Shown: one piece after another, positions 1 to 8,139 of the stretch
How the letters are laid out: every line of letters starts with the position of its first letter
Position numbering within the stretch: the stretch's first letter is position 1
NCBI GenBank assembly: GCA_030653385.1
Contig: JAURZM010000063.1
Location: forward strand, 124,001 to 188,000
DNA from: Rubrivivax sp.
GTDB lineage: Bacteria > Pseudomonadota > Gammaproteobacteria > Burkholderiales > Burkholderiaceae_C
Length of the DNA stretch: 64,000 bases
Direction: 5' to 3'
Translations under genes and position numbers: made by a program
The notes under the pieces: model-generated
Database searches by the model: none
What the model was told of the DNA's origin: nothing
Seen by the model: the letters and a program-made list of their open reading frames with translations, nothing else

Positions 1-2
1 AC

Positions 3-18
3 GGGCACGGCAATTGCC
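3..18 (+). promoter_or_regulatory. candidate sigma-54 promoter for the first receiver gene
   Basis: The core GGCAC-N5-TTGC is an exact match to the sigma-54 -24/-12 consensus with correct spacing. It lies about 50 bp before the receiver start at 69, so transcription would begin near 29. Binding is inferred from the motif only. Confidence 0.6.
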
Positions 19-68
19 CTGAAGACCGCACAACCGCAGTCGCGACCATCCGTCGCGCGCACCCCTCC

Positions 69-485
69 ATGGCCACCGATGATCCGAGCAAACCAGGCAG
101 CCCGCCCGTATTGCGAGTGCTTGTGGTCGACGACAACGTCGACGGGGCACAAGCGCTCTGCGCGCTGCTGAGCACGATGAGATGCAGCACGACCGTTGCC
201 TTCAATGGCGCACAGGGGCTGGCTGCGGCTGCTGCCTTTGACCCCCACCTGGCCTTCATCGACCTCGAGATGCCTGACATGAGCGGCTGCGACGTGGCGC
301 GGCTCCTGCGGGCGGGGCCGGGGCGCAGTGACGCACGTCTCATCTGCCTGACCGGTCACGGGCAGCCCGATGACAGGTGCCAGTGCCTGGAAGCAGGCTT
401 CGACGATTTTTTCACCAAGCCGATGCGGACGGAACGACTGAGTGAAGTGGTGATGGCCGCGACCGCATCAGACCCCTGGCCCTAG
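69..485 (+). CDS. single-domain response regulator (CheY-like receiver)
   Basis: 138 residues, made up almost entirely of one receiver domain (about residues 14-130). The acidic pocket is VVDDN near residues 19-23, the phospho-acceptor is Asp65 in FIDLEMPD, and the conserved lysine is Lys117 in FTKP. There is no output domain, so it probably passes phosphate or acts by protein contact. The ATG at 69 is the first start that covers the whole domain. An orphan kinase gene follows on the same strand after a 436-bp gap, and a strong sigma-54 -24/-12 element sits just upstream. The family call is secure; partner and role are unknown. Confidence 0.88.
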   Translation: MATDDPSKPGSPPVLRVLVVDDNVDGAQALCALLSTMRCSTTVAFNGAQGLAAAAAFDPHLAFIDLEMPDMSGCDVARLLRAGPGRSDARLICLTGHGQPDDRCQCLEAGFDDFFTKPMRTERLSEVVMAATASDPWP

Positions 486-921
486 GTTCGCACCTCCGGC
501 CAATGTGCGGAGCCAGACAGACGCATCCGGCTCCAACGCCCAGCCTCCAGCCATGGCCCAGATACTTGAGAAACTCGAACGTGACACTTGCCGCCACCCG
601 GCACCGCCAATGACCGCTTTCTTCGACTCGATGTGGCGTGGAAGAACCGCGCCTTTCACCCGGTTCGGCAGAACCAGGCCCCAGCTCGCCACGAGCCCGC
701 AAGCGACACCCGCCCAGGCGGGCCAGGCTCTGCTGGCGATGCCTTTCGATGCGATGCGGTTCCAGTACGCCAACGCGGTGATGGCCGGTTGGGTGCCTCG
801 CTCGATCTTGGCGTCCGCCAAGTCGGATCGAGCCATTGACCTGCTCGAAAAGTTCAGCTTGGGACCGATCGCAAGGCGGCGTTGACTGCGCCGCCATCGA
901 GCAACGTCTGCACGCCCGGCC
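486..921. other. 436-bp region without a convincing gene
   Basis: This lies between the receiver gene and the kinase gene. A plus-strand frame is open from 505 to 885 (126 residues, ending LLEKFSLGPIARRR), but it has no recognisable domain, only a mixed third-position bias and competing frames on both strands. It could be a decayed or lineage-specific gene. No promoter or hairpin was recognised. Confidence 0.3.
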
Positions 922-2082
922 ATGCGCCTGTCTGCTTTCATCACCGACAACCTCGACGTTATCCTCGTGGACTGGGTGGCGTTTGCGCGCAAGCAGTTCC
1001 CGGCGGCCGCGAACATGGGCGAGACCGCACTGCTCGACCACGGCAGGCAGATCCTCGAGGAGATCGCTGCCAACATGCGCCGGCCGCAGGGCGAGGGCGA
1101 ACGACAGGCCAAGTCGGAAGGCGAGAGCTCCCGCGCTTCCGCTTCCAGCGCGGTGCCGTCTCGCAGCCATGCCCGGCAGCGTGAGCGGCAGGGTTTCGAA
1201 ATCGAGCAGATGGTGGCCGAGTACCGTGCGCTGCGTGCGACCGTGCTTCGCCTCTGGGGCGCCGCTTCGAGCCGCGTGGAGCACGAGGACCTGGAAGAAC
1301 TGACCCGTTTCAACGAGGCAGTCGACCAGGCCATCGCCGAATCGCTGACGGTTTTTGTGGCAGAGATGGACAAGGCCCGCGATCTTTTCCTGGGCATCCT
1401 GGGCCACGACCTGCGCGGTCCGCTCAGCGCCATCGCCAGCTCGGCCAGCGTCGTTCTGCACACACGTCCACAGGAATCGCGCCAGGCAGAAGTGATTTTG
1501 CGCAGCGTCGCGCAGATGAAGGCCTTGCTGGATGACCTGCTGGAATTCACCCGGCAGCGGATGGGGCTGGGGCTGGTGATCGCGCCACAGGCCCTTCAGC
1601 TGGAAAGCTTCGTGCGCAACATCCTCGACGAGATCCTGGCCATCAGCAGGGGCCGTGTGCTAACGCTCGATGTGCAGGGTGAAATGCAAGGGGAATGGGA
1701 CGCCCGTCGGCTGCACCAGGCGGTTTCGAACCTGGTTTTCAATGCCTTGAAATATGGCGACCTGGGCAAGCCGATCAGCATCAGCCTGGACGGCACGCAC
1801 GAAGACACCGTGCAGCTGGCTGTCAAGAACAGCGGTGCACGCATTCCAACGGACCTTTTGCCCATGATCTTCGAGCCGCTGGTCCGCGCCGCTGACGAGG
1901 GCTGCGAATCGGACTCGCAGAGCACAGGCGCCAACCTGGGGCTTGGGCTGCACATCGTGCGCGAAATCGCGCTCGCACATGGGGGCGCGGTTGACGTGGT
2001 GTCCAGCGACTCCAGCACCTGCTTTGTGCTGCGCCTGCCCCGAATTGCCGTGCGCAAGGGGCCGTCGTCAGCGTCCGGTTGA
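922..2082 (+). CDS. sensor histidine kinase with RsbRD-like N-terminal region
   Basis: 386 residues with no predicted membrane segment, so cytoplasmic. Residues 1-150 resemble the helical RsbRD-type sensory domain, interrupted by a polar insert (about 55-90). The DHp helix carries the phospho-accepting His162 in GHDLRGPL. An HATPase_c domain follows (about 260-380) with an N-box near NLVFNALKYG and a glycine-rich GLGLHIVREI motif. There is no receiver, so it must act on a separate regulator; the orphan receivers at 69 and 3863 are the nearest candidates. The start at 922 gives the full sensory region. Confidence 0.85.
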   Translation: MRLSAFITDNLDVILVDWVAFARKQFPAAANMGETALLDHGRQILEEIAANMRRPQGEGERQAKSEGESSRASASSAVPSRSHARQRERQGFEIEQMVAEYRALRATVLRLWGAASSRVEHEDLEELTRFNEAVDQAIAESLTVFVAEMDKARDLFLGILGHDLRGPLSAIASSASVVLHTRPQESRQAEVILRSVAQMKALLDDLLEFTRQRMGLGLVIAPQALQLESFVRNILDEILAISRGRVLTLDVQGEMQGEWDARRLHQAVSNLVFNALKYGDLGKPISISLDGTHEDTVQLAVKNSGARIPTDLLPMIFEPLVRAADEGCESDSQSTGANLGLGLHIVREIALAHGGAVDVVSSDSSTCFVLRLPRIAVRKGPSSASG

Positions 2083-2102
2083 ATGCTGGCCTTGGGTGCA
2101 GC

Positions 2103-2118
2103 GGGTACGACGCTTGCC
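2103..2118 (+). promoter_or_regulatory. possible sigma-54 promoter before mgtC-like gene
   Basis: GGTAC-N5-TTGC with correct -24/-12 spacing, about 50 bp before the ATG at 2169. It has one more mismatch than the best elements in this island, so it is a weaker candidate. Confidence 0.35.
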
Positions 2119-2168
2119 CCGCTGGCGGGTTCTGACCTTTTGCCTGCCGCGCAACGCGGTCCTTGGTG

Positions 2169-2672
2169 ATGAGCTTTTTCGACACCGTGCTGGCCACCGT
2201 GCAGACCGAGTTTGCCGGTACCTTCGACCCCGAGCCACTGACGCGGGTGGTGCTGCGGCTGAGCGTGGCCTTGCTGCTGGGCGCCGCCATCGGCTGGGAC
2301 CGCGAGCGACGTGCCCCAGCGGGCCTGCGCACGCACATGCTGGTGGCACTGGGTTCTTCCTTGTTGATCCTGGTGCCCACGCAAAGCGGCATGAGCGAAG
2401 AGTCCGTCAGCCGCGTGATCCAGGGTGTGATGTCCGGCATCGGTTTCCTGGGCGCGGGCGCGGTGCTGAAAGACACCAGTGAAGGCCGCATCCATGGCCT
2501 GACCACCGCTGCCAGCATCTGGGCCACGGCGGCCGTGGGCATCACCGCCGGACTGGGCCACGAGTCGACGGCCATCATGGCCACCGGCTTCGTGCTGCTG
2601 GTGCTGGCCGTGCTGCGCCGCTTGACGCGGCCACGACACAACGGGTTCACCGACGAGCACCCCGCACAGTGA
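2169..2672 (+). CDS. MgtC/SapB family inner-membrane protein
   Basis: 167 residues with four hydrophobic segments and the family signature GIGFLGAGAVL near residues 95-105, followed by the conserved GLTTAASIWATAAVG block. MgtC proteins are inner-membrane proteins linked to growth at low Mg2+ and to control of F-type ATPase, and bacteria outside pathogens also carry them. This copy has the N-terminal membrane domain but is short of the C-terminal ACT-like domain found in Salmonella MgtC, so it is closer to SapB-type proteins. The ATG at 2169 is preferred to the TTG two codons upstream. The context suggests a stress role. Confidence 0.85.
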   Translation: MSFFDTVLATVQTEFAGTFDPEPLTRVVLRLSVALLLGAAIGWDRERRAPAGLRTHMLVALGSSLLILVPTQSGMSEESVSRVIQGVMSGIGFLGAGAVLKDTSEGRIHGLTTAASIWATAAVGITAGLGHESTAIMATGFVLLVLAVLRRLTRPRHNGFTDEHPAQ

Positions 2673-2693
2673 GCCAGGGCTGAGGCCAAGCGC

Positions 2694-2709
2694 AGGCACA
2701 GCTTTTGCC
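2694..2709 (+). promoter_or_regulatory. candidate sigma-54 promoter for proline-rich protein gene
   Basis: Exact GGCAC-N5-TTGC core, with GC of the -12 element at 2707-2708 and the ATG at 2745. This leaves a leader of about 25 nt. Confidence 0.6.
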
Positions 2710-2744
2710 CCGGTCGCCGACAAATCCACTCCGTCTGCCGCACC

Positions 2745-2972
2745 ATGACACCATCGCGCTACACCCCTTGGTACCCGCCTGCTGCACTGGCTCCGGTCCA
2801 CTTGCATGCGCCGCCCGAACAGGTGCCTGTGCCGCCACCGCCCTTGCCGGTGCCTGAACCCGGCAGGCCGAACCCACGCGACCCGGACACACCGCCAGAG
2901 ATCAACGAGCCCAGCTTGCCTGGCCAGCACGCGCCGGTGCGCGACCCCCTGCCGCCGACGCGCATGCACTGA
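2745..2972 (+). CDS. small proline-rich hypothetical protein
   Basis: 75 residues, about one third proline, with no hydrophobic segment and no recognised domain. The segment DPDTPPEINEP closely matches GPDTPPEVAP in the second proline-rich protein at 8140, so the two appear to be paralogues. Both follow a sigma-54-type promoter. The frame is supported by the promoter, the clean ATG and the paralogue rather than by database knowledge. It may be an unstructured cytoplasmic protein; its function is unknown. Confidence 0.6.
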   Translation: MTPSRYTPWYPPAALAPVHLHAPPEQVPVPPPPLPVPEPGRPNPRDPDTPPEINEPSLPGQHAPVRDPLPPTRMH

Positions 2973-3056
2973 GCGCCTTCTGAGCGCGCGTGACACGGGT
3001 GACCTGCAGCCTTTCCTGCGGTGCTGGTGTTGCCGCCGGCCGCTGTGAAAAGCAGG

Positions 3057-3087
3057 CGGCCCCACGGTCACGGGGACCGAGGGGCCG
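3057..3087. terminator. hairpin between converging genes
   Basis: Inverted repeat with arms CGGCCCC-a-CGGTC and GACCG-a-GGGGCCG (12 paired bases with one A/A mismatch) around a 5-nt loop. It lies between the converging genes ending at 2972 and 3141. On the minus strand a CTTTTC run follows shortly after, so it may terminate the minus-strand gene. Confidence 0.5.
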
Positions 3088-3140
3088 TTGAAGGGAAGGC
3101 TTGCAGCGGGGCGTGACCCGCTGCAGCCGACTCAGCGGAA

Positions 3141-3494
3141 TCAGTTGCGGTCGCTGCGCGGGGCGCGCGAGCCGTCGGACATGAGGCCGCTGTTGGTGTC
3201 GCGGTTCATGCCCGAGTTGCCCATCGAGCCGCCCGATTGCGAGTCCATCGAGCCCGAGTTTCCGCTGGTGTTGCCAGTGCCGGTGCCGCTGGAGTTGCTG
3301 CCCATGTTGCTGCCGGAGTTGGTGCCGGTGCGGTTGGTGTCGGTGTTCACGCCGCTGGAACTGTCGCCCCGGTTGACGGTACCGCTTGTTGAATCGGTTT
3401 GCGACGGCGTGCTGGTCTGCGCAATGGCCAGACCGGCGGCCATTGCACCAATGACGACGGCACCAAACGCGACTGTTGAGGCTTTTTGGAACAT
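3141..3494 (-). CDS. small secreted Ser/Gly/Asn/Thr-rich protein
   Basis: 117 residues. The ATG at 3494 is chosen over longer alternatives because AGGAG sits at the right distance and the next residues form a classical signal peptide ending near GLAIAQT. The mature part is low-complexity (Ser, Gly, Asn, Thr and Asp in NSGSNMGSNSSG-type runs) with a charged tail ending SDRN. No fold or enzyme motif is visible. It is probably periplasmic or extracellular and disordered. A sigma-54-like element lies about 65 bp upstream, in keeping with its neighbours. Confidence 0.75.
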   Translation of the reverse strand: MFQKASTVAFGAVVIGAMAAGLAIAQTSTPSQTDSTSGTVNRGDSSSGVNTDTNRTGTNSGSNMGSNSSGTGTGNTSGNSGSMDSQSGGSMGNSGMNRDTNSGLMSDGSRAPRSDRN

Positions 3495-3556
3495 GGAATA
3501 TCTCCTGGTTGAATGAGTCGACTGTGCTGGCCCGACTTTCGACGATGGGCAGCAAC

Positions 3557-3572
3557 GGCAGAGGCCGTGCCA
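3557..3572 (-). promoter_or_regulatory. candidate sigma-54 promoter for small secreted protein gene
   Basis: Read on the minus strand, TGGCAC-N5-CTGC has a perfect -24 element and one mismatch in the -12 element. The start codon at 3494 lies about 65 bp downstream. Confidence 0.5.
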
Positions 3573-3824
3573 TGACCACGGCAAGTGGCGTGCCTGCAAC
3601 CCCATGGCCTGCCCCGTGCCCACGGCGCAGAGGACGCGGGGTGGACAGTCGGGCCAGCGGCGTGTCGCGCGCGGCGTGACGGCCTGCGCAGGCTGTGGGA
3701 TGCGTCCGACATGCGGCCGTGCAGCTGGCCTATCGGGCGCGCCGATCGGCTGCTCTAGATTCCGCTCAGGGTTCAGACAGCGAGGCCCGCCCTGCAGCCA
3801 GATCCGTTGCCACAGGAGTACCGC

Positions 3825-3875
3825 ATGAATTTTGTCCAGCCCACCCTACAGCAACCGGGCGAATGGCCTTGTTAG
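3825..3875 (+). CDS. possible 16-residue leader peptide before orphan receiver
   Basis: An ATG at 3825 follows a good ribosome site (CAGGAG, 7-9 nt upstream) and opens a 16-codon frame, MNFVQPTLQQPGEWPC, ending in TAG at 3875. It overlaps or closely precedes both possible starts of the receiver (3863 and 3887), which have no good ribosome site themselves. It may couple translation of the receiver. Alternatively it is the real receiver start, disconnected by a frameshift. Confidence 0.35.
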   Translation: MNFVQPTLQQPGEWPC

Positions 3876-4369
3876 CGCAGCGCACGATGGTGTGTCCTCC
3901 GGGCCTGTGCCTTTCGCACCCAGCGCAGGTTCGCGTCGTTGCGTCCGCCAGGCCAGCCCAGACGCGCCCGCTGCGGGTGTTCCTGGTCGAAGACAGCCAG
4001 CTGACCGTCGACAACCTGTCGGCGCTGTTGCGGCAGACCGGCCTCGACTGCATCGTGGGCAGCGCCGAGGACGAGACCACGGCGTTGCAGCGCATCCACG
4101 GTCTGCACCAAGAGCAGCCGCTGGACCTGCTGATCATCGACATCTTTCTGAAGGCCGGCAGTGGCCTGGGTGTGCTCAAAAAGCTGGCCGGCTTGCCCGG
4201 TGGGGTGTCGCTCATTCCGCGCGTCGTGATCACCAACTTTGCCCGGGAAGAGATCCAACAGGCCTGCCTGGCCCTGGGCGCCGAGCGCTTCTTCGACAAG
4301 TGCACCAATCTCGATGCCCTGGTCGAGCACTGCCACACGGTGCTGGCCAGACGGAACAGCAGGGCGTGA
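3863..4369 (+). CDS. single-domain response regulator
   Basis: 168 residues from the ATG at 3863. A receiver domain runs from about residue 37, with acidic pair VEDSQ near 42-46, phospho-acceptor Asp93 in IIDIFLKAG, a Thr in VVITNF, and Lys in FFDKC. There is no DNA-binding domain. The first 35 residues look non-conserved, so the true start is uncertain (3863, 3887, or a frameshifted start at 3825). It converges on a hybrid kinase gene, with only 19 bp between the stops. Partner kinase unknown. Confidence 0.8.
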   Translation: MALLAQRTMVCPPGLCLSHPAQVRVVASARPAQTRPLRVFLVEDSQLTVDNLSALLRQTGLDCIVGSAEDETTALQRIHGLHQEQPLDLLIIDIFLKAGSGLGVLKKLAGLPGGVSLIPRVVITNFAREEIQQACLALGAERFFDKCTNLDALVEHCHTVLARRNSRA

Positions 4370-4388
4370 TGAACCGCGGCCCACGCTG

Positions 4389-6764
4389 CTAGGCGCGGTC
4401 TGCACCGCGCTGTCTGGAGATGGTTTGCATCAGGTTCAGCAAGGTGGCGGGATCGGCCGGCTTGGTCAGGTGCAGGTCGAAGCCAGCCTCGCTGGACTGC
4501 AGGCGGTCTTCATCGGCGCCCCAGCCGGTCAACGCCACCAGGATCAGGCCCTGGTGCTTCGGGTCCTGGCGCAGCTTCTTTGCCACTTCGTGCCCGCTGA
4601 GGCCGGGCATGCCGATGTCCAGCACCACGAGCTCGGGCTTGAAGCTGTCGACCAGTGCGACGGCTTCGACGCCGTCGCGCGCCCAGGCGGTGACGTGCCC
4701 GCTGAGCTGCAGCAGCAGCGCCAGGCTTTCCCCCGCGTCCCGGTTGTCGTCGGCCACCAGCACACGCCAGGGCACGTCGGGTGGGCGGGTTGTCGATGGG
4801 CGGCTGGCGATCGAGCTCGTGCCGCCGCCGAGGTCGGAAGACGGCAGTGGCAGGCGCACGGTGAACACGCTGCCGGCGCCCAGCCCGTCGCTGTGCGCCG
4901 ACACGCTGCCTCCGTGCAGCTTGACCAGGTCCCGCACCAGAGACAGCCCGATGCCCAGACCGCCTGGTGCCTGTGTCTTGGCCGAGTGGCCCTGGCTGAA
5001 CATCTCGAACACCGTGTCGATCATCGCAGGCGTCAAGCCAGCACCGTTGTCGGTGACGCACAGCACAAGGTCGACGCCATCAACCTCTGCTGCCAGTTCG
5101 ATGGTGCCCCGGGGAGGTGTGTATTTCGCCGCGTTGTCCAGCAGGTTGTTCAGCAACTGGACAAAGCGGAAGGGGTCGGCGTCCAACCACACCGGCAACC
5201 TGGGCAGCCGCAGCTTGAAGTGATGGCCGGCGGCTTCAATCTGCGGCAGGTTGGTTTCCACCACGGTTCGCACCATCGGTTCCAGCAGCACCCGTTCACG
5301 TTGGATCTCGAGCTTGCCGCTGTGGCTGCGTGCCACGTCCAGCAGGTCGCTGACCAGGCTCGTCAGCTGGGTCAGCTGGCGGTCCATCATCTCGCACGCC
5401 ACGTTCACCAGCGCTGCGTCGCCAGCACCACTGCGCATCAGCAACAAGCCGTTGCGAAGGGGCGCCAGCGGGTTGCGCAGTTCGTGGGCCAGCGTGGCCA
5501 GGAAGCGGTCCTTGTGCTGGTGCGCCGCCGACAGCTCTGCGGCCAACTGCTTGAGCTTGAGTTCGCTGACTTTCTGTTCGGTAACGTCGGTCACCAGCAG
5601 GGCCACCTGGCCACTGCCGGCTTCGCCGGCGGGTGCAGCGTAGACGTTGAACCAGCGCCTCATGACCGGGGACTGCTGCGTGAAGCGCTGCGGCTTTCCG
5701 CTGCGAGCCACTTGCCCATAGATGTCCAGCCAGTGCCGCTCCAGCCCGGGTACCAGTTCGAGAGCCCGTCGGCCCAGTGCGTCGACCAGACCCGTGTGTT
5801 TGGCAAAAGCCTCGTTGACGTCGATGAACCGGTAATCCTGGGCCCGGCCCGACACGTCGAAGATCATTTGCAGCACGCAGAAACCTTCGTCCATCGATTC
5901 GACCAGACGGCGGTACTTCTCTTCATCGGCCCGCGTCTGGGCCCGCGCCTGCTGGCGGTGCGTGATGTCGGCCACGGTGCCCAGCACGCAGGCCGGCGTG
6001 CCGGCCGATGCCGGCTGGTGGCGGCCGATCATTTCGACCCACCGCACGGCCAGGTCGTCGTGGCGACGGATGCGGCCGATGAAATGCAGCTTGCCCTGGC
6101 CAGCCTGGGCTTGTGACAGCCGGGTTTGCAGTTCGGTGGCGTCGTCGGGGTGCACGAAGTCGGTGAGCCGCCGGTCCTGCTGCTGCGCACCGCTGTCGGC
6201 TTCCAGGCCGAAGATCTTGCGGGCGCGGTCGTCTTCCCAGTGGCTGCGGCCGTCGGGGAATTCCCAGCGCCAGACACCCATGCCTGCCGCCTCGGTGGCC
6301 AGTTCCACCCGCTCGCGTGCGCTTTGCAGTTCCTGTTCGGCGCGCTTGCGTTCGGTCTGGTCGATGCCATGGATCAGGATGCCCAAGGTGCGGCCGTGGC
6401 GCTCGACCAGGGGCTGGAAGACCAGGTCGAGGATGTGCTCGCGCAGTGCTTCGGCGGTCTGCGTTTGCAGCAACATGCGAACTTCCCGGCCCACGTAAGC
6501 CTGCCCGCTGCGGTAGACCTCGTCGAGCAGGTTCACCAAGCCCTGCGATACCCACTCGGGCAAGGCCTGGGCGATGGGCAGGCCCTCGGTGTTCCGCAAA
6601 CCCACCAGCTGCAGCCATTGTTCGTTGACGTGTTCGACCCGGTGAGCGGGGCCACGCAACACGGCAAAGTACGCGGGTGCATGACGCAGCAACTCGGACA
6701 GGCGAGCTTGCGACAGTTCCAGCTCTTGCCGATCGGATTCGCCTGGCGAAGAAGTGGCGTTCAT
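4389..6764 (-). CDS. PAS-rich hybrid sensor histidine kinase
   Basis: 791 residues with no membrane segments. In order there are three PAS-type sensory regions (about 20-140, 155-275 and 285-400), a HisKA helix with His427 in LAHELRNPL, an HATPase_c domain (GGLGIGLSLVRDLV), and a C-terminal receiver from about 668 (VLVADDNRDAG, VVLDIGMPG, TKPAD). The receiver makes it a hybrid kinase that probably relays phosphate onward or limits its own output. A hairpin with a T-run ends only 12 nt before the ATG at 6764, which is unusual. Confidence 0.9.
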   Translation of the reverse strand: MNATSSPGESDRQELELSQARLSELLRHAPAYFAVLRGPAHRVEHVNEQWLQLVGLRNTEGLPIAQALPEWVSQGLVNLLDEVYRSGQAYVGREVRMLLQTQTAEALREHILDLVFQPLVERHGRTLGILIHGIDQTERKRAEQELQSARERVELATEAAGMGVWRWEFPDGRSHWEDDRARKIFGLEADSGAQQQDRRLTDFVHPDDATELQTRLSQAQAGQGKLHFIGRIRRHDDLAVRWVEMIGRHQPASAGTPACVLGTVADITHRQQARAQTRADEEKYRRLVESMDEGFCVLQMIFDVSGRAQDYRFIDVNEAFAKHTGLVDALGRRALELVPGLERHWLDIYGQVARSGKPQRFTQQSPVMRRWFNVYAAPAGEAGSGQVALLVTDVTEQKVSELKLKQLAAELSAAHQHKDRFLATLAHELRNPLAPLRNGLLLMRSGAGDAALVNVACEMMDRQLTQLTSLVSDLLDVARSHSGKLEIQRERVLLEPMVRTVVETNLPQIEAAGHHFKLRLPRLPVWLDADPFRFVQLLNNLLDNAAKYTPPRGTIELAAEVDGVDLVLCVTDNGAGLTPAMIDTVFEMFSQGHSAKTQAPGGLGIGLSLVRDLVKLHGGSVSAHSDGLGAGSVFTVRLPLPSSDLGGGTSSIASRPSTTRPPDVPWRVLVADDNRDAGESLALLLQLSGHVTAWARDGVEAVALVDSFKPELVVLDIGMPGLSGHEVAKKLRQDPKHQGLILVALTGWGADEDRLQSSEAGFDLHLTKPADPATLLNLMQTISRQRGADRA

Positions 6765-6775
6765 GGGGACTCGTC

Positions 6776-6804
6776 AAAAAACCGGCAACAAACAGCTTAG
6801 CCGG
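6776..6804 (-). terminator. intrinsic terminator or attenuator upstream of hybrid kinase
   Basis: On the minus strand CCGGC (6804-6800) pairs with GCCGG (6786-6782) and is followed directly by six T residues. The run ends 12 nt before the hybrid kinase start at 6764. It may terminate the crp transcript or attenuate the kinase gene. Confidence 0.5.
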
Positions 6805-7001
6805 ATTCGAAGCCCTGGCTGGCCCATCTCCCCTCCGACACCGGCGACTCTGCGGCGCGAAGCTCTGGGGCGGACACCTTGCGGATCACTTGGGCCGTGT
6901 AGCGCTGGCTCAGTTCACCGGGCTGGGCAAGCACCCGGGCGAAACGCTGCAGGGTCCGGCATCACGAAGTGCAGCGGGGTGGAGCAGCGCCAGAATGCCT
7001 T

Positions 7002-7757
7002 TCAGCCCAGCGCAACCGAATTGCTGCAAGGCTTACCGGTCACCGGCAACAAGCGTCGACACTCGCGCTGCACGGCGGCGTAACACTCGCAGGTCATGCG
7101 CTCGAGCCCCGGCCGGTCGAGCACGGTGATGCGGCCACGGCCGTAGCGGATCAGGCCCACCCGTTGCAGGATGCCAGCCGCGCCGGTCACACCTTCGCGC
7201 CGCACGCCGAGCTGTTCGGCAATCAGTTCCTGCGTCATGACCAGATCGCGGCCTTGCACACGGTCCAGCTGCTGCAGCAGCAGGCGCGCCAGACGTTGGG
7301 TGACCGAGTGATGGCGGTTGCACAAGGTCAGGTGCGAGGTCTGCGTCATCAGCGCCTGCGAATAGCGCAACAGCAGCTGCATCATCGCGCCGGTGCGCAG
7401 GAACTCGTCGCCCAGGGCGTCGGCCGGCAGCCGGAACGCGTCACCGCTGGCGCGGACCACGGTGCAGCTTGAACACGTGCCACCCCCCATCACCAGCCAC
7501 AAGCCGACCATGCCGTCATTGCCCACGGCGGCCGTTTCTGCCGAGCTGCCGCTGGCGGTGAAGTGCATCATCGAAACCAGTGCGCTGGTGGGGAAGTAGG
7601 CATTGCTGAGCGCCTGACCGGAAGTGCACAGCACCTGGCCGCGTTCCAGACTCACGTGTGACAGTGCCGGCAGGATGCGCCCCCACACATCGGGTGGCAG
7701 CGCGGCCAGCAGGTGGTTGTCGAGCGGATTCACTTCGTGGAGCTTCGAACCATTCAT
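7002..7757 (-). CDS. Crp/Fnr family transcription regulator
   Basis: 251 residues. A cyclic-nucleotide-binding-type beta-roll spans about 20-135, followed by a long dimer helix and a Crp-type helix-turn-helix (about 175-225, with MTQELIAEQLGVRREGV as the recognition region). The four-cysteine iron-sulphur pattern of classical FNR is absent from the N-terminus, so oxygen sensing like FNR is unlikely; the ligand is unknown. AGGAGG precedes the ATG at 7757. A near-perfect sigma-54 promoter lies upstream on the same strand. A GTGA-N6-TCAC palindrome before the activator gene at 8574 is a plausible target. Confidence 0.88.
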   Translation of the reverse strand: MNGSKLHEVNPLDNHLLAALPPDVWGRILPALSHVSLERGQVLCTSGQALSNAYFPTSALVSMMHFTASGSSAETAAVGNDGMVGLWLVMGGGTCSSCTVVRASGDAFRLPADALGDEFLRTGAMMQLLLRYSQALMTQTSHLTLCNRHHSVTQRLARLLLQQLDRVQGRDLVMTQELIAEQLGVRREGVTGAAGILQRVGLIRYGRGRITVLDRPGLERMTCECYAAVQRECRRLLPVTGKPCSNSVALG

Positions 7758-7821
7758 GACATTCCTCCTGCGCAGCGTTGCCTCGGTCTAGGCGCTTGTT
7801 TGGGCTGCACGGCGGAAGGTC

Positions 7822-7837
7822 GGCAAACGGCGTGCCG
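7822..7837 (-). promoter_or_regulatory. candidate sigma-54 promoter for the crp-type gene
   Basis: On the minus strand the core is GGCAC-GCCGT-TTGC, an exact consensus match. Transcription would start near 7810, about 50 bp before the ATG at 7757. The inner sequence matches that at 19005-19020 at all but one position. Confidence 0.6.
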
Positions 7838-7879
7838 CTGGCGCCACTGCTGCGAGGGCGGCAAGGGTCGGGATGCACC

Positions 7880-7895
7880 GGGCATGCGGATTGCC
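7880..7895 (+). promoter_or_regulatory. candidate sigma-54 promoter for two small-protein genes
   Basis: GGCAT-N5-TTGC with correct spacing. Transcription would start near 7906, before the ATG at 7934. It is divergent from the crp promoter 45 bp away. Confidence 0.55.
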
Positions 7896-7933
7896 GCGCC
7901 GACAGTTCCCAATCAACGTCGAAAGATGCAGCC

Positions 7934-8134
7934 ATGAACTTCAAAAGTACCGGGGGCGGTCTGCTGCCGCTGTGGACCCTGGGCGCGCCGTTGCTGATTG
8001 GCGTGTTCCTGCTGCTGAAGGCGCGCAAGTCGACGCTGCGAAGCGGGCACGACCGCAGCGACCTGCGCGACAGGTACGCGACCCCGCCCTCCGGCATGGC
8101 GCCGCCGCCCATCGTGACGGCGCCCACGAGGTGA
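7934..8134 (+). CDS. small single-span membrane protein
   Basis: 66 residues. A single hydrophobic helix lies near residues 9-27 (LLPLWTLGAPLLIGVFLLL), followed by a basic stretch (KARKSTLR) and a proline-rich end. The topology suggests an inner-membrane protein with its tail in the cytoplasm. It was chosen over the longer in-frame start because the ATG at 7934 sits just before the helix and after a sigma-54-type promoter. It forms an operon with the proline-rich gene, whose start is 5 nt beyond this stop. Function unknown. Confidence 0.6.
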   Translation: MNFKSTGGGLLPLWTLGAPLLIGVFLLLKARKSTLRSGHDRSDLRDRYATPPSGMAPPPIVTAPTR

Positions 8135-8139
8135 CCACC

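Noticed and set aside
468..1550. 360-residue minus-strand frame
   Set aside because: Most of it lies opposite the histidine kinase gene, and no domain or ribosome site was seen.
4239..6116. 625-residue plus-strand frame opposite the hybrid kinase
   Set aside because: Overlaps a kinase with all catalytic motifs; the frame has shadow-type composition.
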